NCBI GenBank assembly: GCA_009363875.1
Contig: CM018680.1
Span: 68,773,139-68,837,138 of the forward strand
Length of the DNA stretch: 64,000 bases
From: Mikania micrantha
Lineage: Eukaryota; Streptophyta; Magnoliopsida; Asterales; Asteraceae
Direction: 5' to 3'
Under the pieces are notes generated by a model. That model did not search any database, was not told the origin of the DNA, and worked only from the letters and a program-made list of their open reading frames with translations. Shown one piece after another: positions 44,654-56,311 of this stretch. Position 1 is the stretch's first letter. Each line of letters begins with the position of its first letter. The position numbers and the translations under genes were made by a program.

Positions 44654-47600
44654 ATGGCTTCCGCCTCCCTCTTTCCACTCGGTAATTCATCTTCATCTTC
44701 TTTAAATCTCTGCAGTTAATGTATTTTGAGGTTGTAATCTTGCGATGTTTCAATGTCTGTTTTATTCTGCAATTAGTTCGTTCACATACTACTCTGAATC
44801 AACCCAATTTGACGCTTCCGATTTCCCATGCTCTTATTTTAAGTAATAAATTAAGTGATTTTGGCATCTAAATTTCAAGCTTACATGTTCCAACTTGCTA
44901 ATCTTTTCAATTTTTTTGAAATTTCACTTGAATTAGCATGTTATAGGATGTTTTTTGGGGAAGGAAAACATAAGCAGACCAATTATTCGATGAAATGCAT
45001 CTTCCTGTTTAAGTTAAATTGTCAATTATGTTGCAAAAGAAACTATTTTGAAGCTATGTTTCATTGATCAAGATCATACGTGAAACCATTGGCATTTGCT
45101 CTTGAATCATATATATTTTGGAAATTAACATCTTAAAGGGAGCATATTATAGTGTCGTATGCATTAATTAGTGAATGATTCTTACCTGGCAGGTTCTTTT
45201 TCTGGGACTTTGTCAAGCAATTATCAAATAACTAGAGGCAGATCAAGAAGAATGAGGTTGGGAATTGACATTAAAGCTTCACAAATTGTTGGTTGTGAGG
45301 GTGAATTATCGTTGGTTAACCGAAGGGTTGTGATTGGGTTAAGTTTAAGTGCTTCAAGCCTTCTATTGCACTCCCCGAATGTAGAGTCAGCTGGCTTACC
45401 GCCACAGGAGATACCAAAACTATGTGATGAGTCTTGTGAAAAAGAGCTTGAAAATGTATGGTGAGATTGCATATATCCTTAACTTTGGTTACATTTTAAG
45501 AATTATAGTTCGTTTAAGATGAATATTAAGCATTTGTATGTTGCAAATAGTCTTATCAGAAGTGTCATGTCATTTATGAGAAATGGACCATCGCATATCC
45601 ATGATGTTGGCTTGATGAAAGTGTTCAATCTGGATTTGGTTTTTGGAATTGTGAGCTATGGCTTATGTAAGTTTTGATTGTAAAAACTTCCTTAACAAAA
45701 ACAATCAGGTTTTGCATTGTAATTTCTTAACCGTTTAATAAACTAGTCGTGTTTGTGTTGACATGTTTAACCCGTTTAGAATAAAATATATACTATTAAA
45801 GGCAACTTCCTAGGTTGTTTATGACCCATTTAACCTTCTTACAACTTGATTTATTTGGTCAATCCATCTACATAGCTCGTTATATAAATGGGTTGCACGA
45901 TTTCAAACGTGTCTAGGGGATGATGTCTTTGACACGTATAAATATATGGGTCTTCAGGTTCATCAATTTAACCCACCAACCCGACATGAATGAACAGCTT
46001 GTTTCAAAGAAATCCATTTACTTACAATCGCTCTTTTTATAAGTTTTACGAAGTGTATTAATTAATATTTGTCATTTTTTAACTTCATGAAGGTACCTAT
46101 GGTAACTACAGAATCTGGTTTACAATACAAGGATATAAAAGTTGGTTCTGGCCCTACTCCTCCAATTGGCTATCAGGTATGGTGTTTGTGTCAAATATTA
46201 CTCTTTCCAATAGTTCAGAGCATTATAAATTCCATTTTGCCTTATTTCACCTCAATAGTTATATATTGTAATTAATAGCTTCATCTGTCAATCACTTAAC
46301 CTAAATTATAGTAGTGTTGTACTATCATGGTCAGTAATTTAACATATTTTGACCATTTTTGTTTGCTATGATGCAAGTTTATTATTTTTTTATTTAGTTC
46401 ATGTTTGTTACACAGGTAGCTGCAAACTATGTAGCAATGGTTCCATCTGGACAAGTATTTGACAGGTCATAAATTGAATTCTTTTGGCTTTTCATATCTA
46501 TGTGGTTATTTGTACATACACACCAATTAGTATAATTATTATAATAATGAACTCACAATTTTATTATTAAGACCCCTACTATCACCTACTCAACTATTTT
46601 CTCATCTAAAAAATTTCAGCTCACTGGAAAAACGTCAAGTTTACATATTTCGTGTTGGGTCAGGTCAGGTATGTCCTTTAATATTCTCTTGTAAACATAT
46701 TCTTCCTTGAATTAAAAGCAATTGCACTTAGAAGTTGCGTTTTCAATCTATTTACTTATATATGTCAGATTTAAGTTATGTTTCTTTTATGGGTCAAGCT
46801 TCTAAAATAATTATAACTTAAAATACATGCATACATACACATACATACATACATATATATATATATGTGAGTGTGTGTGGAGCTAAATAGGAAATGGCTT
46901 GAAAGTCATGCATTTATAAGGCATACAACCTTGTAAATAGTTTAATGAATAATGATAATTGTGGACATGAAATAACTGAAATTGTTAAACATAGGTTGTC
47001 AAAGGACTTGATGAAGGAATTTTGAGCATGAAGGTTGGAGGAAAACGTCGACTCTATGTTCCAGGATCTGTAAGTTCATCCCCATTTTCTCCTTTTTTTT
47101 AGAAAAATAATCTTGGCCAACTCAAAAGGGTGTCTTAGCTATTAAATTAACATTATAAGTTACTTCAAATTCTAATGTGACAATAACTATTTTCTTGTAT
47201 GGGAAGTTTTAACTTAGCATTATTGTGCTAAACCATTGAAAAGGCATCTATAAACTTACCAGACTTAACCCCTAGGTAGGGGTGTTCTTCAGGTTTTTTA
47301 ATCAGGTTTTGGTTATTCGGGTTGGATTATTCGGTTTTTTTTTGTGATAGGAATCCTACCCATTTATCAATCCAAATAAGATTCGGCTTGCGTTAATCGG
47401 TATTCGGGTTTCTAAGTACAAGTTGCAATGCAAACTTTACAATTTAACTTAAAATGATATTAATTAAATAACATGCACAAAATGTTAAATAAAAACACTC
47501 TTGACATAATCTTTTGTTAAAATCTATGCAGTTTTCACATAAATTAACTAAACAAATGCCAAATAAATTTAGCACAAGATCAAATCTTATTAAACAAACT

Positions 47601-49255
47601 TATAAACTAAAAAGAAAACGTTAAATCGTACCAATCAAACTATAACAGCGAAATAAGACATCATGTTCATAACAAAAACATAACATATGGGAGGAAAACT
47701 AGAATTTTTTGTTTATTATATTTGTATATGTATGATTGACACTTTTCTTATGTAAATTCAAGTTATTCGGATTAACCTAATTAACCTTTTTTAACCCAAG
47801 TACTGAACCAAATACTACCTTCGGGTTTAGGTTCTATCTTAATCGAGTTAGGGTTGTTCGGGTTCGGGTTGCTTTGGTTCGAGTTCAGTGTTCGGGTTTC
47901 GGGTAAAAACTACACCCCTACCCCTAGGAGATGCTGAAAACCAAACTTTAAAGAGACCATGATTAAATACTTTGAATAAAATAAAAATCAAAACTTTAGA
48001 GATATTACATTGAATATGGAAAAGTTGATCTATCTGGTTCCTCTAAAATATGACATTGGGTTTTTAGAGGATTAGTTGAGTCAATAAGAGATTAAGAGCT
48101 CTACTTGATCCACATCTTCAATTTCTTCGTACATTAAGTTGCTCACACTGATACCACATGACTTGTTTTTACGCCTATGTGAGATCACATGATTGGTAAT
48201 AAATATGTGATCCCTTATTTTGTAGGTGGCAAAATGTGCTGGTAAGATGGGTTTTTTAATGGGTTGAAAATATTTAAAAATGATATATGCATAATCGTAA
48301 TTACAAAAATAATTGATAGTCTTATCTTATAATAAAGTGAGTGGGATTATACAAGGTATGTTTGCTTGTTTATATCTTTTAATAAATTGATTTTGAAGTT
48401 TTATGCATAAAAATACACTCTTGGCCCATTTGACCTATTAAACCAATTTGGCTTGTTTCTTTTTGTTTTTATTTATTTTCTTCTTTTTCTAAATCATTGA
48501 AAGACAGATCTTATTTTTGTGCAAACTTTGGGTCATGTTAACCCGCTAGCAACTTTTTTCTTTCTCTTTAGCTTAAACGAACTTACCTAGTATATTCTCA
48601 CTTTTCAGTAGGGTCTAGGGGAGAAGGATGAACACAAACCTTACCACTTTTTTCTCTCTCTTTAGCTTAATATCCTAAATATGATATGATTAAAGAAACT
48701 TTATTGTTACTTGGTAGTCTAAAATTGATTTAGGAAGACACTAAAGACGACATTTGACACCTTTAATATTAACTACTCTCATAAACCATAAGTTTGTTCA
48801 TCCAAGGCAACTTTTTAACCTAAATTGACATGTTTATCTAGTAACGGGTCTAAATAACCGCCTCTATTCAACTAGTTTGAAAGATGAGTATGATGTCAAC
48901 ACTTCTGATTGTATCTTGCGCCATCGTATGGCTAATTGGCTATGGGTTTTACAGAAATAACATCTTTATCCCATTGGAATAACGGTTAGGTTTGCTTTTG
49001 TCTTACCCTCGCCCAACCCTACTGATCAGTAAGACTTTACTGGGTATATTTGTTTTTGTTAGCATCATCGTATGATTATGTTACTATGTGTGAATACACA
49101 CTTATTATGTGAGACTTGTTTTTGTGTAGTTGGCATTTCCCAAGGGTCTAACTTCAGCTCCAGGGCGGCCTAGAGTTGCCCCAAATAGCCCTGTCGTTTT
49201 TGACGTGAGTTTGGAGTACATACCAGGTCTTGATTATGATGATGAACAAGAGTAA
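44654..49255 (+). CDS. PNSL4: Thylakoid-lumen FKBP-type peptidyl-prolyl isomerase-like protein (PNSL4/FKBP16-2-like)
   Basis: Seven exons: 44654-44681, 45193-45455, 46093-46176, 46416-46465, 46620-46668, 46995-47069 and 49130-49255. All introns are GT-AG, the phases fit, and the product has 224 residues. The N-terminus is a plastid transit region. It is followed by a twin-Arg hydrophobic stretch (NRRVVIGLSLSAS) and a VESA-G site, which points to Tat-pathway import into the thylakoid lumen. A CDESC pair precedes the FKBP fold (about 97-224), with YKDIKVGSGP, FDSSLEK, FRVGSGQVVKGLDEGILSM and VFDVSLEYIPG. FKBP proteins catalyse proline isomerisation. The PNSL4 type is a lumenal subunit of the chloroplast NDH complex. 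Assignment is from remembered similarity (VPMVTTESGLQYKDI region); another FKBP16 paralogue is possible. The last intron (2,060 bp) holds a hAT insertion. Confidence 0.88.
46830..46866. repeat. CATA/AT microsatellite in FKBP intron 5
   Basis: CATACATACATACATATAT-type run between exons 5 and 6. Confidence 0.8.
47277..47920. mobile_element. hAT-type non-autonomous element in FKBP intron 6, perfect 8-bp duplication
   Basis: Ends TAGGGGTGT and ACACCCCTA; flanks CCCCTAGG at 47269-47276 and 47921-47928, identical. 644 bp without coding capacity. It lies well away from both splice sites, so splicing should be unaffected. Confidence 0.92.
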
Positions 49256-49830
49256 ATCATCTATTATGTTTTAGGAGGAGACACATTCGTTGTGCCTATA
49301 TTACCCCTTCATTCTCTTCATAGAGTTGTATTTAATCAAGGACAAATTCGTCTTTTTAACTCCTTTTATATTATAAAATGTGCTTATTTTTTGGTATGTA
49401 TGTATTGTTACAATGTATATTAAACCCAAAAAGAACTGATATTTAACATGAATCTAGTACTCTGATCCACAATTGGTTTAGATTCTGTATTGGGTTCAAC
49501 ATGACACTAGGGATAAAATAAGAAAATATCCCTTTGACATAGGAGTTATTTAATTGGGTTATAATATTCATATACCACCTTTATCATCCATACATCATAA
49601 TCATAAAACTGTTATTTTTATATATTTTTTAACATTAAAATGTATAAGAAAGTAGTGTTATTGGTACTCTCATGTACTAATATCAATAGTCATTCAATTA
49701 GATGTAATATTACATTGGACTTATTGATGGTAAAAAGCATAATTACTACTAAATGTTTGACAACTCTATTTAAATCCCAAATTTTGATCATAGTGCCATA
49801 CTGATACATACTCGTCTTTTACGGCGAAGT
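49256..49830. other. 3' UTR of the FKBP gene and intergenic
   Basis: T-rich 3' region after the stop. A clear single poly-A signal was not picked out. No further gene. Confidence 0.4.
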
Positions 49831-49948
49831 AATTTTCTATGTAGGTGGAGATCCCTGGCTCAAAGTTCCACCCTAAATACATTTGTAACAATTTTCTATG
49901 TAGGTGGAGATCCCCGGCTCAAAGTTCCACCCTAAATACATTTGTAAC
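49831..49948 (+). repeat. 59-bp tandem duplication
   Basis: 49831-49889 and 49890-49948 are identical except one T/C (ATCCCTGG versus ATCCCCGG). Recent local duplication; the reading frame through it is not a credible gene. Confidence 0.95.
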
Positions 49949-50232
49949 TACAAATGAATTTGCAATAACTAAGGGCAATCTCAAATACAATAGAGAGATC
50001 AACTTTTTGAAAATGAGACTGCAAAGCGAACACAATGACAAGAGCCGAATTTTGGTTATGTACATATGTTTATTTTTTTAAACAAACAAGTAAATGATCA
50101 TACTAATTGTTGTCAAAAATGTAAACACAGGTCGAAACCAGAGCTAGCTTTTGTTTGTTAAAAGTGAGGCCCTACCTAGGGTTCTCAAAATTTTAGGGTC
50201 TTAATATAGTATTTTTTATATATTAGGTAAAA

Positions 50233-50631
50233 CTAGCCTAGAAACCCATGTATTACATAGGTTGAACAAATATAATATGTTATAAACAATGATTTATATA
50301 AAAATTTATATGTTACATTTATCAATTGTTGGTTAAATAAGAAATATGAATATTTAAAAATTATAAATAACAAATAATTATAAATATTTAATAATTTTAA
50401 AATTATATAAACATATAAGATATAATTAAAATTTTATTATATTTTATTAATTTTTAGTAAATTGATTAAATTTTATAATATGATTTATAATTATTAATAT
50501 TTAATTATATAATTTAATTAATAAAAATTATTAATATTTTTAGAAGAGAGAAAGACGGGAAAAACTTTTTTACATTTAATTAGAAGATAACATGTGTCTC
50601 CTAAAAATACTCTTTTATTAGATTAGGTAAA
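50233..50631 (-). mobile_element. Short non-autonomous Helitron
   Basis: On the minus strand it starts near TTTACCTAATCTAATAAAAG and ends with the palindrome ACCCATGTATTACATAGGT (read on plus) followed by CTAG (50233-50236). The next minus-strand base is T and the preceding one A. Its body resembles 5136-5458 and 19248-19767. Confidence 0.65.
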
Positions 50632-51443
50632 TTACAATCCCCTTAAATATGGTAATTATCTCCATTTATTACGTCACTTCCCCCTTCATGCTACATCCTC
50701 TTTTTCTATATTCAAAAAAAAAAAAAAAATGAAAATGATTCAAGATCCATGGCTCTGGGTCTTTTCAAAATTAAGTCGTTCATGTTAGGGTTTTTGAAAT
50801 CAACCTTGGAATCATTCAGAACAGATCGGTGAAGCCTTGTAGATGGAGATTCTATTATCGTCAATGCCAACATCTCTTGGCTTTTTTGGATTCGATGATT
50901 ATAAACCTAGGGTTTAGACCGTGCGCAGCGGCGATAGCAGGCACCAGCGGGAACACCGCCCCCTCTTCCGGCGGGAATGTTTTTGTGGGTTCGGCTCTCA
51001 CACACCATTCCTCTTCTCTCACAAACGGGGAAGTTTTTCCAGTGGGGTGACCACTGTGGGGTTTTAAGGTTTTCAGTGGGTTGATGACGTGACAAGAAAT
51101 TTCGTTGGAGAAGGATTTTCAGTATGATGACCGCTGTGGATAGTCTTAGAAGGACGTTTTTGGATTTTTCTGGATACGACAATTGGAAAAAAGTGTTCAA
51201 CTAATGCAATAAACATAAAAAAAAAAAAAAAAAGACCAACTATTTAAATTGATCTTAATGAGTCTATCCTATATTTTTATAAATTAATAAGCATAAAAAC
51301 CGATGTTATTATAAGCACATTGAATATACGAAATCTATCTTTACTGTAATTGTTCTTCAATTTTAACAAGTTCACAATTTAGCAAATTATAATTAGAACT
51401 TAAAAACACAAATCCACAATTTCTTAATCCTAATCGTCAACCA
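50632..51443. other. Intergenic, possibly containing an unrecognised gene end
   Basis: A less AT-rich stretch (about 50735-51190) has a 73-codon plus-strand frame (50829-51050) and a 97-codon minus frame across the same bases. Neither has a recognisable domain, and a poly-A run lies at each side (50709, 51218). I do not call a gene; a retrocopied or decayed transcript is possible. Confidence 0.3.
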
Positions 51444-51950
51444 CTACCCGCCAAAACTAAGATAAACCAAGGTCGCAACACCGACGGCATAAACTCCGAT
51501 CACCGTCCCAACAACCTCCATCCCGGAACGCGTCACAACCCCAATTCCGGCAATCCCAGCAACTCCAATCGGCAGTTTCACCATCAAATCCTTCTGTGCG
51601 TTCGAAACAATCGCATCAGCATACAAATCCACCGCAAAATCCATAAACGCCGAATCTCCGAGCGTTACGATCTCATCTCCGTCAACTTCCGGCAGTGATC
51701 GTTGCAGTGATTTGTCGATTTGGGAACGAGTCGGAGGGGACGTAACCCAGTTGTCGATTAGAGGGATATGAAGATCAGAGAGGGTTTGGTAGAGACGGTC
51801 GGAAGCTGAAGCGATCTGGTACCGGGGGATGCCGGGGAAAGATTGTTGGGCGAGGGATAGAGACTGTTCAAAGACTGTGTTGCACGCTGAGGTGAATTCC
51901 GGCGAGGATCGGAGTTTTCCGGCGACCCGTTTTGATGAAGATAATCCCAT
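51444..51950 (-). CDS. Conserved-looking protein of unknown function with hydrophobic C-terminus
   Basis: An intronless 168-residue frame. It starts MGLSSSKRV, a good fit to an N-myristoylation signal (Gly2, Ser6) with a basic stretch after it, which would favour membrane attachment. Residues about 15-110 are mixed polar sequence with likely helices (CNTVFEQSLSLAQQSF; DEIVTLGDSAFMDFAVDLYAD). Residues about 123-166 are strongly hydrophobic and Gly/Val-rich (LPIGVAGIAGIGVV; VIGVYAVGVATLVYLSF) and look like one or two membrane segments. GC content is well above the flanks, and codon use looks like a true gene. I do not recognise the family. It is convergent with the FKBP gene about 2.2 kb away. 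Confidence 0.75.
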   Translation of the reverse strand: MGLSSSKRVAGKLRSSPEFTSACNTVFEQSLSLAQQSFPGIPRYQIASASDRLYQTLSDLHIPLIDNWVTSPPTRSQIDKSLQRSLPEVDGDEIVTLGDSAFMDFAVDLYADAIVSNAQKDLMVKLPIGVAGIAGIGVVTRSGMEVVGTVIGVYAVGVATLVYLSFGG

Positions 51951-52192
51951 TTTTGACTTTTTGTTGCGAGTTTGAGAGAGGGGGATTTTGAGTGTTGAAT
52001 CCGTTTGCTACTATTTCAAAAGATTTTGATGTCCATACATTGATTTCTTGAAATTGTTTTTAACGCAATAATTATTTTGAGTAAATTGCTTCAAAATAAT
52101 ATTTCATTTTTATCTCTAATTTTCATAAATTATTAATTATACATGTAATCGTCAACCATTTTTATCTTTAAAGGTGAGGGTTATATAAGTAA
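51951..52192. other. 5' region of the unknown-function gene
   Basis: Immediate upstream region of the minus-strand gene; no clear TATA box could be fixed. Confidence 0.35.
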
Positions 52193-53222
52193 CTAGGTTA
52201 AGTCACGTGTGTTACACGGGTTTAATATACAAATATTATATACTTTTTAATAAAAATTATAGTTATGTCTATAAAAAAATAAGAATTACACTTAAAATTT
52301 TTTTTATAATTATACATATTGTATTTTAACATTCAAATCATCCTATCAAGCTAAATATTTTAAAATATTTTATGGAAAATAGTGACTATTATTATTATTA
52401 TTATTGAATTATTTAATGAATATAATTTGAAGTTAATGATAGTAAGAGATCTAAATAAAAGTTTAGATAAGAAAAAAAGTTTAACTAAAAACTTTATAAC
52501 TAATTGCAGATTAAATTCATTTGCTTAATAATATATTAATTCTTTTTCATATCTATAATTCACAATGCATGATTAAATAATTGATATCAATAATTAAATA
52601 ATAGATACATATTGAAAAACAAAAACTAAATGACTACAATGATAATAAATGTTACCAGTTATATATATTTTTGAAATTAAGAGTTATAAATAGATAATAA
52701 CAATTTAAAATAAATTGTTGTCAAAAAAAACATGAATATTAAATATCATTTTCATATTTTATTATATAATTATCTGAATAAGTAAAAATATTTATATACT
52801 AACATTTAATAATATTACAATACATAAAAAGAATTAACCTTTATGAATTATAATTATATCATAATTTGTAAAATATATAAATAGGTGCTTAGTTTTTGTA
52901 ACTTTCCTAAAAAATGAGAAGATTTTAAAATTTATATTATTTAATGAAAATAGTAAGTTAAAATTATAAAAATATACGAATATAAATGAAATAATTTAGG
53001 TTTTTAATATTCTTACTTTTAATAAAATCATTATTTGTATAGTTTACAATTTGTTTTATAATGTATCTATTTTATTTTATTTTGTTTAGTTGTTTGATTT
53101 TTTCAATACACTCTAAAAGTATTATTAAATTTCTACATTGAAAGTGTAAGATATTCACGACTTAATTATTTATTTGTATACATAATTTATTAAATATAAG
53201 AAAATAAGTTAAAAGTAATAAT
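52193..53222 (-). repeat. AT-rich block with a Helitron-like 3' terminus
   Basis: On the minus strand a palindrome ACCCGTGTAACACACGTG (about 52205-52222) is followed by CTAG (52193-52196) and T. The opposite end could not be found in the AT-rich stretch reaching the Tat LTR at 53223. No gene. Confidence 0.45.
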
Positions 53223-53924
53223 TGTTAGGCGCAAAATATTCCCACTCGGGATATTTCAGGATCCGGGATATTTCGAGATCAGTGATATTTTAAGGATATG
53301 AATGTTACTAACAATTATCTCTGTTACTTAACCTTTATTGCGAGATTTCAGGAACTGACATGTTGTCTCATAGCTGGTCCTGATATCACGGAAACATGCA
53401 TCAACTGCTTCAACTTAAACGAGGAATCCAAGAGAAATCTATGCGGGTGATTTGAAAGAGTCGTCCACGATTGGAAAGTACCGGGATATTCGGAACTACC
53501 TTATGAACGTTGTCAAACGTCTTTTTTTAGATTCTTTGTATAAATATCGAGGTGATTGATCTATATAGGACACAGCTGACTTGGAGAACACACACAAAAC
53601 TCATTGAAGCTAACCTAGCATCATAGAATAAATCATATTGCGCTCTTTGTTTGTATTCACTTATTTTGATTATTAATAAAATTAGGCAGAGTGACGATTG
53701 TCACCTCCCGAGGTTTTTATGCCGGCAATTTTAAGAGATTAAGGGCTTTTCCTCGTATAAATCTCGTGTGTATTGCTATTTTTCTGTTTGATATACTCAA
53801 ATATCCCTAGGGATATTCTGATCATATATTCAATATACTCGATATATTTGCTTATAAAACACAATACCCCACTTTTCTAATTCGGTTTTGCTAAAGTTAA
53901 GCTTGTTAATTTTTACCCGAAACA
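53223..53924 (+). mobile_element. 5' LTR of a Tat-type Ty3/gypsy element
   Basis: TGTTAGGCGC... to ...CCCGAAACA, 702 bp, immediately followed by the primer-binding site. GGGATATTTC-like phrases recur in its first 100 bases. The 3' LTR is not in the window because another element interrupts the coding region at 56312. Confidence 0.75.
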
Positions 53925-53927
53925 ATT

Positions 53928-53944
53928 TGGCGCCCACCGTGGGG
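53928..53944 (+). other. Primer-binding site of the Tat-type element
   Basis: TGGCGCCCACCGTGGGG three bases after the LTR, the form commonly seen in plant Tat/Ogre elements and distinct from the initiator-Met site of the other elements here. Confidence 0.75.
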
Positions 53945-54010
53945 CGAACTTGTGTTTTTTTATAACTAAAACCTTGTTTAAAGGCGTTTTCAAGAGAAAT
54001 ATATCGAAAA

Positions 54011-55495
54011 ATGGCTTCACAACCGAGATCAACTTCTTCATTACCTATTGTTTCTGCTACTACTACTAATATATCCTCGCAGATTCCTGTTTTCACCAAG
54101 AAACCCGACAATGCTGGAAAAAAGACCACATTTGTTGCTGCTAGTACTCCATCGACAAAGATGACCACTTCTGCTCCTGTACTTATCTCTAACAATGATA
54201 TTCTGAATATGTTTCAACAAGTACATCAGCAAATGATGGATCAACAGCGAATGAATCAAAGACTTCTCAGGGAAATGGAGAACCTGAAGGCTGAAAAGAA
54301 CAAACAGCCAGAAGCCACCACTCCAATAGTCCCAAGGATCCTTGATTTTGGAACATCGGGGATGACCGGAAACCACTCTGGAGACTTTATCCCTATGCAG
54401 ACCAGTATCAGAACTTCTTCAGGATCCCAAGATCTGGGGATATCTCGGGATAATATCCTTATCCCTAGAACATCACTCCCTACACCATATACCGGTAACG
54501 CTTATAATTCTTCTCTATTTGAAACTACTAACCTTGGTTCATCGCAGGAAACAGGAATATCTCCTCAAGTGGCCAAGGAAATCCAGAAACTTCGGGATAT
54601 GATCTCAAGTGTACCAGGGATAGTCAAGCCCATCCCGGAAGTACCTGCAATCACCCACAGGATATCCAGATTTGCTCCACCAATATGTGATGCCAAAATC
54701 CCAAAAAGATTCCAAACTCCCACCATGAAGTTGTATGATGGGACCACGGACCCCGAAGAACATGTAGCTCAATATAGGGAGAGAATGGAGACAAACCCCA
54801 TTCCCCCACATTTGAAAGAGGCTTGCTTATGTAAAGGATTCAGCTCAACACTAACTGAAGCAGCCTTAAAATGGCTACTCAACGTTCCTCATTACTCGAT
54901 TACTTCTTCTGCTCATTTGATTAACTTATTTAATAATCAATTTTCTTGTAGCAGGACATTTGAAAGACTGACTAGCGACCTTTATAGGATAACACAAGGG
55001 TCAGACGAAACTCTAAGGAGCTATGTCAACAAGTTTGGCAGATAATCCTTAGATATCCCTAATCTCGATATCACCACTGCAGTCCAAGCCTTCAAGATGG
55101 GATTACAGAAAAACTCACCTTTTTATGATGACTTAGTTATGAATCCTTGCAGGAATATGGACGAGGTACGGAATCGAGCATTGAGATTCATAAGACTGGA
55201 AGATGATAAAGAGATCCAGAAGAGGATTACCACAACTCCTCCCAGTGACCAAGGCAAAAGAAAATTCGATTCACCCACCAACAAGTCATTCAAATCCAAG
55301 CCCTACTATAAGTCTGACAACCACAAAGTCAACTCTATAGACTATGATGAGGATGATGAAGATTATCCCAGGATATCTGAATACTGTTTTTCCGTAGATA
55401 TTCCTGAACTAATGTGTGCTATGCAGGATTTAGGTGAAAAGGCTAGATGGCCTCCTAAGGATAAGAAGTTTGCTACAAAGGATAAATCCAAATAG
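54011..55495 (+). pseudogene. Tat-type gag with two in-frame stops
   Basis: One frame runs from the ATG at 54011, broken by TAA at 55043-55045 and TAG at 55493-55495; the downstream frames (from 55097 and 55544) are in phase. The N-terminus is Ser/Thr/Pro-rich. Then come a Gln-rich coiled stretch (FQQVHQQMMDQQRMNQRLL) and the retrotransposon gag domain (KLYDGTTDPEEHVAQYRERM to LRSYVNKFGR, about residues 240-344). Its role is particle assembly; this copy would yield a truncated protein. Confidence 0.85.
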
Positions 55496-56296
55496 TGTGC
55501 ATTTCATGAGGATTTTGGGCATATAACTGAAGATTGCATCGCCTTGAGAAAAGAAATAAGCTACTTACTTAGCAAAGGCCATCTCAAGGAACTTCTTGGT
55601 AGAAAGAAGGAAAGGAGGCAGGATCCTGATGGATTCCCAAAGAGAGCTGCATCCCCACCTAAAGATGCTAAGGTAATAAACTTTATCTCTGGTGGATCTG
55701 ACATATGTGATACTTCTTATTCTGCAGCCAGAAGACATGCTAAGGAAGCTAAAATGGAGAATGGAGAAAGACCCACGAAGACTTCAACAATAACCAAGGA
55801 TACTATTATATCCTTCGAAGAACAAGATCGAGAAAACATCATAGATCCTCACAACGATGGGTTAGTAATCACTCTATATGTTGCTAATCATTATGTGCGC
55901 AGGATACTCATTGATGGAGGCAGTTCAGTAAACATCATCCAATTAGAGACACTCAAGAGGATGAATATCCCTGAAACCGAAATAACCACCAAGTCTTTGG
56001 TACAAGTTGGATTCAGCGGAGAAGCAAAAGCTACCATCGGTGAAATTAAGTTACCAGTATATATCGAGGGGGTAAACTCTATGCAACGCTTTTGTATTAT
56101 AGATTCTTTGTCTTGTTATAATATAATATTAGGAAGACCTTGGATACACGATATGAAGGCAGTCCCTTCAACATATCACCAGTGCGTTAAACTACCTACA
56201 CCATGGGGGGTTGTGAAGATCAATAGCGACCAGCAAGAAGCTAAGGAATGCTACTCTTCTTCGATGAAGGCAACGACGAAGCCACAATCGACATAG
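55496..56296 (+). pseudogene. Tat-type zinc-knuckle region and aspartic protease
   Basis: Directly after the TAG the same frame reads CAFHEDFGHITEDC, a zinc-knuckle-like motif. The retropepsin-type protease follows (ILIDGGSSVNIIQLETLKRM and IILGRPWIHDMKAVPST, about 55905-56180). It ends with a TAG at 56294-56296. RT and integrase are not present because a second retroelement starts 16 bases later. Confidence 0.85.
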
Positions 56297-56311
56297 CAAT
56301 CAAAGAATAAC

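Noticed and set aside
45224..45472. 82-codon minus-strand frame
   Set aside because: Exact shadow of FKBP exon 2 on the other strand.
50829..51200. Overlapping 73- and 97-codon frames on opposite strands
   Set aside because: No recognisable domain or splice structure; kept only as a described intergenic stretch.
54041..54376. Minus-strand frames of 111 and 121 codons opposite the Tat gag
   Set aside because: Antisense to a clear gag domain; no independent evidence of coding.
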